Below, piece by piece: positions 5,833 to 12,973 of a DNA stretch of 13,253 nt. The notes under the pieces are model-generated. The model ran no database searches, was not told the origin of the DNA, and was given only the letters and a program-made list of their open reading frames with translations. The stretch is from an uncultured Clostridia bacterium (GTDB lineage: Bacteria; Bacillota; Clostridia; TANB77; CAG-508), in assembly GCA_947629965.1 (NCBI GenBank), contig CANRFS010000026.1, positions 1 to 13,253 on the forward strand, read 5' to 3'. Numbering within the stretch: the first letter of the stretch is position 1; every line of letters starts with the position of its first letter. The translations under genes were made by a program, and so were the position numbers.

Positions 5833-8800
5833 TTATAATTCATCTAATATTTCTTCTTTCGACTTGTTTTCTATATATGAATAATTATGTACTTTTGGAT
5901 TAAATCCACAAATAGATTTATATTCACAATATTTACATGTATCTGTTTTATTTTTTTTGTAATATGCTGGTTTGATATCAATATTTCCTTCTAATATTTC
6001 TTTTGCTATTTGTTTTATTACCTTTTCTGCAGTTTGTTGTAACTTAGTAAATTCTTCTTTTGTAATTGCATTTGATCTTGATTTGCTTATATTTCCATCT
6101 TTATCTATATAAACTGGAATGCTGTTTGATGAGCCTTTTTCTAAGGTTTTATCCATCTTCTTGATTATATCAATATCTGCTAAAATCATTCCATTCATTT
6201 TAAATTTCTTTTTTATTTCTTCTTTTATTTCCTCATCTGTTTTGTTCTTACTTGATTTTATTACTGGGTCAATTAAGCTAAAGTAAAGCATTGCCGCTGG
6301 AGTTGCATTTTCTTTTTGGCTCATGCTGTCCAAGTAAGTGATTAGCTGAATTTGTGTTCCTGTTATTAATTCATTTAAGTCAATACTTTTGTCAGATGAT
6401 TTATAATCTATTATTCTTATATATTTACCAGTTTCATTTTCGAATCCATCTAGTCTATCAATTTTACCAGTAATTTCTACATTGTCTATTTGCTTTTTAA
6501 ATTCTAACTCGTTTCCTAAAATCTCGAAATCACCATTTTGAACTTGATAAACTATATATTTTATTGACTGCAAAACAACCTTTTTTAGCCTATTTGTTAA
6601 TACCATAAATTTTGGCGTGCCTGTAAAAATGTAATTCTTACTTAAAAGTAATTTGTCATTTATAATTTGGTTTACTTCGTTTTCTATCTCTTCATCGCTA
6701 ATATTTTTTACGTCTTTTACATTTTCAAAAAACGTATCTATTATATCGTGCATAAATGAACCTGTGTCAATAGGTTTTATTTTTAAATCTTCTTTTTCTT
6801 TTAATTTTAAACCATATTTTAGATGGAAAGAAAATGGACATTTTCTATATTGCTCTAATCTAGACACGCTAGTTTTAAGTATATTTCCATATAATCTTTG
6901 AATGTTTCCTTCTGATATTTTTTCAGCATATCTATTTTGGTCATATGCTTTTATACTTCTTAAAATTTTTTCCTTCCATTCTTTATTTTTTATATACCAA
7001 TTATATGTAGCTTTCCAAATATCATCTACCGCTTCTCCATTTTTTGAATTTCTTATATTGATTAAGAGCTCTCCATAAGCTTGTTTTGGTGTACTTATGT
7101 ATGATGTATCTTCTATTACGCTACTTTTTTCAATTAATTTTGGAAATATCTTTTTTATTTTTGTAATTAAAGTTGATGCTCTTACTGCCTTACCTTCTTT
7201 GTCTGCTGATACATAAGATAAATAAATATCATTTTCTGCTGTGGTAAATGCTTTGTATATATTAAATCTATCTTCATAGATATTTTCTAAAGTTCCTTTT
7301 GCAAGCTCAATTCCATTTTCTTTTAAATAATTTCTATCTTTATCATTTAAAAAACCTTCTGCAAAATTTGTACTTGGAAATACGCCGTCATTTAAGCCTA
7401 GTATAAATAGTGTATCTACTTTATGATTTCTAGATCTTTCTACATCTCCAATAATTATTTGATCAAGACTTTCTGGTATCTCTCCAAACGAACTTACTTC
7501 TAATCCTGATTTTAAAATTTCTCTATAATCTTCAAAAGTCATTTTTTTATCTGCAAATACCAAATTTATCTCATCCAAAATTTGTATCATTATATTCCAA
7601 CAAGAAGAATATTCATTTGCGAATTTATTTTCCTCTTCAGAGCCTAAATCATATATCTTATCTTGTAATTTTTGTTTTATATTATTTTCTTCTAAAAATT
7701 CATATAGCTTTACTGTAATGTCTTTAGCCGTTTTTTGTCCTTCTAATTTTTGTTTTAAATTTATCAATGGATTTACAATCTTTTTTCTTAATTCATTTAT
7801 GTGTTCTATATCTATATTTAATGAATCATAATTCCAATCTTCCTTATACCACTTATTTCCTCTAATCCCCCATTTTTTACAATAGTTTTCTAACATGTAT
7901 ATTTCTTGTTTTTCTATATCAGCAAAGCCTGTTTTTATATAACTCCATACTGAATCAGAAGACCAATTTTTTGTAAACACTTCAAATATTGCAAGAATAT
8001 ATTTTATTAAAATATTATCGTTTAACTCCTTAGTACTATCTATAAATACTGGTATATCAAATTTTGGAAAAACTGCTTTTATAGCTCCTGTATACTCTTC
8101 TACATTTTTTGTAAGTACCGAAATATCTCTAAACCTTACATTTTTGTCTCTTACTAATTTAATTATATTTTGGGCAAGCTTTTCTACTTCTGTATAAGGA
8201 TTTTTGCAAAGTTCAAGATGTATATGATTTACTTCGTTATTATATTTTTCATATATTGCACTATATAAATTTTTTTCTAGATGTTTTAGTTCTTCATTTT
8301 TAAATCTAAAATTTTCATCTAATTCTATTGGATTTTCTAATTTTGTTTTTGCATTTCTCGCACAGTTTATTAGTTTTTTTACAACTTGTTTGTTTGAATA
8401 GAATATATCATTATCTGGCTCATCTTCCTTGCTTAGGCTATCTGTACATATTGTTATACTTACTTCATTTGCCTTTTTTGCAATTTCTTCTATGATATGA
8501 TATTCCTGCTCTGTAAACCCTGAAAATTCGTCAATATATACTTTGCTATTATCAAACATCTTGCTCTTACTTATTTTATTTGCAAGTATTGTAAGTACAT
8601 CATCTTCGTCTATGTAGTTTCCTATAATGGCTTCTTCATATTTTGCATATATTTTGTTTATATCTTGCAATTTTAGTTTTAAGTATTCATCATTAGTTTT
8701 ATTAATTTGTTCCTCTAATGTTTCTACATTTATGCAGTGTTTTTTAAACTCTGTTATAGTTCTTAATATTAAATCTATGTCACCTGTTTTACCTAGAAAG

Positions 8801-9160
8801 TTTAAGTCCTTTTTGTTCTTTTCTAGTATATATTTTACAAGCATGGTTTTTCCCGTTTTTGATAAATTAACTTCGTTTATTCCTCCGAACTTCCGCAAAT
8901 ATTCTATGAGCTAATCTTTTAAAACTTATAACCTCTGCCTTTATTGAAGCTTGCTCATCTAATGTTTCTAATAGTCTTTTTTCTGTTGCATATGAAAATT
9001 GCTCTGGTACTATTATATATATTTTTTCAACCAAAAGGCTCTGTTTTTCTTCGCTAGATTTTAAATCTGTCTCTTTTTGTTGAATTCTATTTTTTACTTC
9101 TTGCAAAATGAACTCACTTTTTCCAGTTCCTGCTCGTCCATAAATTAATCGCATGCTCAT
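5833..9160 (-). CDS. addB: ATP-dependent helicase/deoxyribonuclease subunit B, in two frames joined by a +1 shift
   Basis: AddB forms, with AddA, the Firmicutes RecBCD-like machine that resects double-strand breaks. Read with one +1 shift at 8887, it gives about 1108 residues, near the family size (about 1150). Visible are the Walker A GRAGTGKS (8-15), the VPEQFSYATEKRLL segment, the UvrD-like body, the C-terminal RecB-type nuclease (GKIDRLDG and IDYKSSD, about 900-922) and the four iron-sulfur cysteines (about C774, C1075, C1078, C1084). Zero-frame reading ends seven codons after the site. No other lesion is seen. The frame opens at 9187, but the start is placed at 9160, where MSMRLIYGRAG matches the family N-terminus; this is eight bases after the glycosylase stop. 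AddA is not in the window. Confidence 0.9.
8884..8890 (-). other. Putative +1 frameshift site in addB (GTT CGG A)
   Basis: The minus-strand zero frame reads GCG GAA GTT CGG AGG. Skipping the C at 8887 gives GTT GGA GGA ATA (V-G-G-I), the conserved AddB sequence after IFAE. Zero-frame reading meets TAA after CGG AGG AAT AAA CGA AGT. Confidence 0.7.
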
Positions 9161-9168
9161 ACTTTTAT

Positions 9169-10044
9169 CTATGCTTCCCTTCTCCAATAAAATAAATATT
9201 GTTGTGCAATTCCTGCTAAATTACCATATTTTTCTTTTGCTAAATTTTCTATTTCTTTTTTATTTACTTTTGTTTCATCTTCATTTTTTATATACAATTC
9301 ATTCATTACTCGTCTTACCCATACATCTATTGGGAATACTTCTAATCTTTTTAGTGTAGAAAAAAGCATTATACAATCTGCAACTTTTGGTCCTACTCCT
9401 GGAAATTTTAATAATTCTTCTCTTAATTTTGTTGCATCATTTTCATTTGATAACTTTTCTAGCTCTTGCTTGTTTTCATTTATCATTTTTGTTGTTTCAT
9501 ATACTCTTACGTCTCTAAATCCTAGTCCTAATTTTCTTAAATCTTCTATGCTTGCTTTTGCAAGCTGGTTTGGCATTGGAAATGTATAATATTCTTTTTC
9601 GTTCCAAATAATTTTATTTCCATAATTTTTAGAAAGTCTTTCTATTATTCCTTTTATTCTTGGTATGTTGTTATTTGCTGAAATTATAAATGATATAAGT
9701 GTTTCCCATAAATCTTGATTTAACAATCTTATTCCGCTTCCATATTTAATACTACTTTTTAAGTTATCATCTACTTTTGATAGTTTACTTTTTATCTCTT
9801 CGTAATTTCTATCTAAATCAAAATACTCTGTGCAGACTTTTTTTATATCTCCTGATGTTATGCCTTTAAATATTATCTTATCATTTTCTTTTTTAACATT
9901 TAAAACATTTTGTGAAAAAACACCCGTATAACTTCCATCTGTTTGCTTGTTCCATCTAAAGCACTGTCCACACTCAAAAATATGCTCTGGCTCAAATGAA
10001 CTGCATTCATTTAATATGTATTTTTGTTCTTTTTTTATTTCCAT
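9169..10044 (-). CDS. OGG1-type 8-oxoguanine DNA glycosylase/AP lyase
   Basis: The enzyme removes oxidised guanine and nicks the abasic site in base-excision repair. The 291 residues show the OGG N-terminal domain (GQCFRW, 26-31), the helix with SFIISANNNIPRIKG (118-132) that reads the base opposite the lesion, and the helix-hairpin-helix FPGVGPKVADC (214-224). The catalytic lysine K220 and aspartate D240 (PIDVW) are both present. The C-terminus GIAQQYLFYWRRE is typical of the bacterial OGG1 branch. The ATG at 10044 has AGAAGGA about 11 bases upstream, and a TATAAT (10069-10064) lies just before it. It is the first gene of the minus-strand repair/CoA operon; addB follows with only a few bases between. 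Confidence 0.92.
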   Translation of the reverse strand: MEIKKEQKYILNECSSFEPEHIFECGQCFRWNKQTDGSYTGVFSQNVLNVKKENDKIIFKGITSGDIKKVCTEYFDLDRNYEEIKSKLSKVDDNLKSSIKYGSGIRLLNQDLWETLISFIISANNNIPRIKGIIERLSKNYGNKIIWNEKEYYTFPMPNQLAKASIEDLRKLGLGFRDVRVYETTKMINENKQELEKLSNENDATKLREELLKFPGVGPKVADCIMLFSTLKRLEVFPIDVWVRRVMNELYIKNEDETKVNKKEIENLAKEKYGNLAGIAQQYLFYWRREA

Positions 10045-10078
10045 AATTTATATAAATCCTTCTATTATACTTATTTCT

Positions 10079-10094
10079 TACAATATATATTGTA
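10079..10094. promoter_or_regulatory. 16-bp perfect palindrome upstream of the glycosylase operon, possible operator
   Basis: TACAATATATATTGTA is a perfect inverted repeat. It lies 10 bases upstream (on the minus strand) of the TATAAT at 10069-10064 and in the 140-base gap between divergent genes. Its position fits an operator, but its AT-richness makes chance possible. Confidence 0.3.
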
Positions 10095-10125
10095 TCATAT
10101 TTATTAATAATATGTATATAATTAA

Positions 10126-10154
10126 TTGACATTTTAAATTTATTATATTATTAT
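10126..10154 (+). promoter_or_regulatory. Strong sigma-A promoter of the mini-rubredoxin gene
   Basis: TTGACA (10126-10131), a 17-base spacer and TATTAT (10149-10154) lie 30 bases before the start codon. It is the best consensus promoter in the window. Confidence 0.75.
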
Positions 10155-10184
10155 TAAATTATAAATTTTAAAGGGGATGATAAT

Positions 10185-10319
10185 ATGAAATATATATGTG
10201 ATATATGTGGATTTGTTTATGATGATGACAAAGAAGCAGTAAAATTTGAAGAATTACCTGACAATTGGGTTTGCCCAATATGTGGTGCTGGAAAAGATTC
10301 TTTTTCCAAGGCTGAATAA
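10185..10319 (+). CDS. Very short rubredoxin (44 residues)
   Basis: Rubredoxins are one-iron electron carriers that serve peroxide/superoxide reductases and other redox partners in anaerobes. Two CxxC knuckles are present: CDIC (5-8) within MKYICDICGFVYDDD, and CPIC (30-33) within LPDNWVCPICGAGKDSFSK. These four cysteines would bind the iron. Ordinary rubredoxins have 52-54 residues; here the loop between knuckles lacks the usual GDPDxGIxPGT part, giving 21 residues between C8 and C30. A similar shortening is known in the 45-residue Desulfovibrio desulfuricans protein. The ATG is preceded by AAAGGGGA eight bases upstream and by a strong promoter. Transcription is divergent from the OGG gene and convergent with D-lactate dehydrogenase. 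Confidence 0.92.
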   Translation: MKYICDICGFVYDDDKEAVKFEELPDNWVCPICGAGKDSFSKAE

Positions 10320-10328
10320 GTAACTAAT

Positions 10329-10377
10329 AAATTGAGTACAAACCGTTTTTTCCTAAAAAACGGTTTGTACTCAATTT
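10329..10377. terminator. 23-bp perfect palindrome, probable bidirectional terminator or REP-like repeat
   Basis: Arms 10329-10351 and 10355-10377 pair perfectly around a 3-base loop (CCT). It lies ten bases after the rubredoxin stop and just after the end of the convergent dehydrogenase gene. The T6 run is at the apex rather than after the stem, which is unlike a classical terminator, so a repeat-family palindrome is equally likely. Confidence 0.65.
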
Positions 10378-10381
10378 GCCT

Positions 10382-11371
10382 TTAAACTTTATTCTTACAA
10401 TCTCCTGTTTCAAAAAATTCTTTTATATTTTCGCAAGTATCTAACGCAATTTTGTTTAAAGCTTCTTTCGTAAAAAATGCTTGATGTGATGTTACAACTA
10501 CATTTGGCATTGTTAAAAGTATTGATAGTTCTTCATCTCTTACATATGAATTAGACATATCATTTAGGAAAAACTCTTCTTCATCTTCGTATACATCAAG
10601 TCCAAGTCCGCCAATTTTACCTTCTTGCAATTTTTTTATTAAACTCTTAGTATCTATTAGTTTTCCTCTGCTTGTATTTATTAAAACGACTCCATCTTTC
10701 ATTTTACTTAAAGCTTCTTCATTTATCATTTTATAATTTTCGTCTGTTAATGGACAATGCAATGATATTATATCTGATTTGCGATATAAAGTATTTAAAT
10801 CCACATATTCAAAATTCATTTCTTTTGCTAAATCTTCATTTTGAAATTTATCATAGGCCAGTACTCTTGTTCCAAAACCGTTCATTATATTTATAAAGGC
10901 TCTGCCTATTTTTCCTGCTCCAATTACTCCTACTGTTTTCCCATGTATATCGAATCCTAAAAGTCCATTTAGTGTAAAATTATACTTTTTTGTTCGTTGA
11001 TATGCCTTATATATTTTTCTATCTATACTTAAAATTAATGCTACTGCATGTTCTGCAACTGCATATGGCGAATACTCTGGAACTCTTACAGCTGCTAAAT
11101 TATCTCCTAACTTTTTTATATCAACATTATTAAATCCAGCACATCTTAATGCAATTAATTTTACTTTATCCTCTTTTAATATTTGGATTGTCTTTTCATC
11201 TACTATATCGTTTACAAATATACATACCACATCAAATCCTTTTGCAAGAGGAGCTGTTTCACTATTTAATTTTGATTCTAAGTATGTTATCTCGTATCCA
11301 TAATTTTTATTATATTCATCAAATAAATTTCTATCATATTCTTTTGTATCAAAAAACGCTATTTTAACCAT
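10382..11371 (-). CDS. ldhA: NAD-dependent D-lactate dehydrogenase (D-2-hydroxyacid dehydrogenase family)
   Basis: It reduces pyruvate to D-lactate with NADH, regenerating NAD in fermentation. The 329-residue length is normal. It has the Rossmann motif GAGKIG (151-156), with D174 at the end of the second strand favouring NAD over NADP. Its catalytic residues are R235 (NTSRG), E264 after LDVYED (258-263), and H296 (TSHQAFFT). The AVAEHAVALIL helix (105-114) and the long DVYEDEEEFF loop (259-268) are typical of the LdhA/D-LDH branch, as opposed to glycerate dehydrogenases, though other 2-hydroxyacids remain possible substrates. The ATG at 11371 has AGGAG upstream. It is probably a single-gene unit: a terminator of the preceding gene lies at 11448-11476 and a palindrome follows its stop. 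Confidence 0.88.
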   Translation of the reverse strand: MVKIAFFDTKEYDRNLFDEYNKNYGYEITYLESKLNSETAPLAKGFDVVCIFVNDIVDEKTIQILKEDKVKLIALRCAGFNNVDIKKLGDNLAAVRVPEYSPYAVAEHAVALILSIDRKIYKAYQRTKKYNFTLNGLLGFDIHGKTVGVIGAGKIGRAFINIMNGFGTRVLAYDKFQNEDLAKEMNFEYVDLNTLYRKSDIISLHCPLTDENYKMINEEALSKMKDGVVLINTSRGKLIDTKSLIKKLQEGKIGGLGLDVYEDEEEFFLNDMSNSYVRDEELSILLTMPNVVVTSHQAFFTKEALNKIALDTCENIKEFFETGDCKNKV

Positions 11372-11447
11372 AAAATTCTCCTAATAGCAATAGTATATGC
11401 AAAATTAGAAATATTATTATTTTTGTGTAATCGATATTTATATCCAT

Positions 11448-11476
11448 AAAAAAAGAGCCCTTAATTCAGAGCTCTT
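11448..11476 (-). terminator. Rho-independent terminator of the small unknown gene
   Basis: On the minus strand an 8-bp stem (AAGAGCTC, 11476-11469, with GGGCTCTT, 11460-11453, one G-T pair) is followed by a run of T. The loop contains the stop codon of the preceding gene. Confidence 0.75.
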
Positions 11477-11705
11477 GCGCGATAACTTCAGTGAAGGATT
11501 TGTAGTCTATTATATTCTCAAATATAATTTCAAAATAAATAGCCTCTTTCTCCTCTATTATTGGTGGTTTTTCATAACTAAGTAGTCTACCTCTGTAATG
11601 TCCTGCAATGTCAATAATTCTTAAGGCCTGGAGCAAAGCACAATTTACCCAATTGCCTTCGCTTTCTTTTTCAATTAACTTACCTAATACGTTTATTTTT
11701 CGCAT
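11466..11705 (-). CDS. Small protein of unknown function (79 residues)
   Basis: The frame from 11705 encodes MRKINVLGKLIEKESEGN and continues through a conserved-looking GHYRGRLLSYEKPP segment to an acidic C-terminus (YKSFTEVIAQEL). I do not recognise it; no membrane segment or signal peptide is seen. Base composition is somewhat richer in GC than the neighbours. Two starts compete. ATG 11705 has GGGAG seven bases upstream. GTG 11744 also has GGGAG (11753-11757) eight bases upstream and would add 13 residues (MIIMRWRLMGDQL). The longer form would use an in-frame CGG, the codon that appears avoided elsewhere here, so the shorter form is preferred; the upstream start could instead open a leader peptide. 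A strong promoter precedes it and a terminator follows, so it is monocistronic. Confidence 0.5.
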   Translation of the reverse strand: MRKINVLGKLIEKESEGNWVNCALLQALRIIDIAGHYRGRLLSYEKPPIIEEKEAIYFEIIFENIIDYKSFTEVIAQEL

Positions 11706-11776
11706 TAGTTGGTCTCCCATTAGGCGCCACCGCATTATTATCACTTTTGACACTCCCTTTCAAGTTTTATGTTAAA

Positions 11777-11805
11777 ATTATATCACAATTTACATAACAT
11801 TTCAA
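11777..11805 (-). promoter_or_regulatory. Sigma-A promoter of the small unknown gene
   Basis: On the minus strand TTGAAA (11805-11800), a 17-base spacer and TATAAT (11782-11777) form a near-consensus promoter. It is located just after the substrate-binding protein stop at 11813. The predicted transcript start, near 11770, leaves room for both candidate ribosome sites. Confidence 0.7.
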
Positions 11806-11812
11806 GTGTTGT

Positions 11813-12824
11813 TTATTTTATAGCTTTTTCTGCAAATTCATTATTTACTATTATTTCATATGGAGCCTTTTCTGTAAGCTCTCCTGCTTCTTGCATAACT
11901 GTTTGCAATTTATCAAAAGCTTCTTTTTTTAAAACTGGAGTTTCATTCCAAGCATCTATATCCTTATAGCTTTGTATTGATTTTTCAAGCATATCTAACT
12001 CTGTATCTGGGAAAAACTCTTGTATTAATTCTGCAATTTCTCTTGCTGTATGTTCTTTTACCCAAACCTGCCCTTTATATATAGCATTAGTAAATCCTTG
12101 TATTATTTCTGTATTATTTTCAATATATCTTTTATTTGCAAAATATGCAGTATATGGAATTTCTCCTGATGCCTCTCCTACTGATGCTACAATATATCCT
12201 TTACCTTGTTCCTGTGTCATAGAAGCAGTTGGTTCAAATAATGTTACATAATCTGCATTTCCTCCTGCAAATGCTCCTGCCATTAGGTCGAATTTAATGC
12301 TATCGTCTAAAACTACATCATTTTTGGTATCTATTCCATTTTGTTTTAATACATATTCAAATGTCATGTAAGGTACTCCGCCTTTTCTACCTGGAATAAT
12401 AGTAGAACCTTTTACATCTGTCCATTTAAAATCGTTATTTTCTGTTCTACTTATTAAAAACGATCCATCTCTTTTAGTCATTTGAGCAAATACTTCCATA
12501 TAATCTTCTTTTCCTTCGTTATATACATATATTGCAGACTCTGGTCCGAGCAAATCCTATATCACTTTGCCCTGCAAGTACCGCTGTCATAACTTTATCT
12601 GCTCCCTGGCCAGTTGTAATTTCTATATCAAGATTTTCATCTTTAAAATATCCATTAGCTATTGCAACATATTGCGGTGCATAAAAAACTGAACGTGTAA
12701 CTTCATTTAATCTTACCGTAGTCATTCCTGTTTCATTATTATCTTTACTTTTTAATAATGAATAAGCTAAAATGCCTCCTATGACTACTAATATTATAAG
12801 TACACCTATAATATATTTTTTCAA
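11813..12824 (-). CDS. ABC transporter substrate-binding lipoprotein-like protein (SsuA/TauA/NMT1 type), two frames joined by a +1 shift
   Basis: With one +1 shift at 12548 the product is 336 residues, normal for periplasmic-type binding proteins of nitrate/sulfonate/thiamine-precursor uptake systems. Residues 5-24 (IIGVLIILVVIGGILAYSLL) are an uncleaved-looking signal anchor without a lipobox cysteine. The binding domain follows: VFYAPQYVAIANGYFKDENL (46-65), then LAGQSDIGFA before the site and GPESAIYVY after it. The start is TTG at 12824 with GGGAGAG upstream. The ligand cannot be told from sequence. It lies downstream of the permease gene, separated by a palindrome. Reading without the shift ends after RTRVCNICI. 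No other stop or lesion interrupts the gene. Confidence 0.85.
12545..12551 (-). other. Putative +1 frameshift site in the substrate-binding protein gene (GCT CGG A)
   Basis: The zero frame reads GGA TTT GCT CGG ACC AGA. Skipping the C at 12548 gives GCT GGA CCA GAG TCT (A-G-P-E-S), the usual family sequence after the SDIGF strand. Confidence 0.7.
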
Positions 12825-12862
12825 AATTAACTCTCCCTTCTTTTTTCCTTTTCTTTTTTTCT

Positions 12863-12925
12863 TTTTTTGGACGGACTAGATTTAGTCTTTTTTGAAAAAA
12901 GACTAAATCTAGTCCGTCCAAAAAA
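12863..12925. repeat. 31-bp perfect palindrome between permease and binding-protein genes
   Basis: Arms 12863-12893 and 12895-12925 are exact reverse complements around a single G (true loop formed by the central T/A runs). Each arm contains GGACGGACTA and GATTTAGTC flanked by T6. One arm recurs at 3313-3337, so this is a dispersed repeat family. In the transcript it forms a long hairpin that could reduce read-through or protect the upstream mRNA end. Confidence 0.8.
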
Positions 12926-12928
12926 CCC

Positions 12929-12962
12929 AAAAAAAATCAAAAAAATCAAAAAATCAAAAATC
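12929..12962. repeat. Descending poly-A ladder (A8TC A7TC A6TC A5TC)
   Basis: Four successive units shorten by exactly one A each. They lie 11 bases downstream of the permease stop on the minus strand, where they read as GA followed by growing T runs. No coding role is possible. Confidence 0.7.
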
Positions 12963-12973
12963 TAAATTTAAAA

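Noticed and set aside
5760..5843. 28-residue N-terminal extension of CoaD
   Set aside because: It is only the open frame through the GGGG/CCCC palindrome; the ribosome binding site and family N-terminus place the start at 5759.
8627..8914. Plus-strand open frames opposite addB and other minus-strand genes
   Set aside because: They are antisense shadows with low-complexity F/S/L-rich translations, no ribosome sites and no family resemblance.
8867..9187. addB as two separate genes or a plain pseudogene
   Set aside because: Each half is only a fragment of the family protein. A single skipped base joins them exactly at a conserved glycine, and the same sign and context recur in two other genes, which random decay would not give.
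12929..12962. CRISPR-like repeat array
   Set aside because: Units are 7-10 bases of A plus TC with no spacers.
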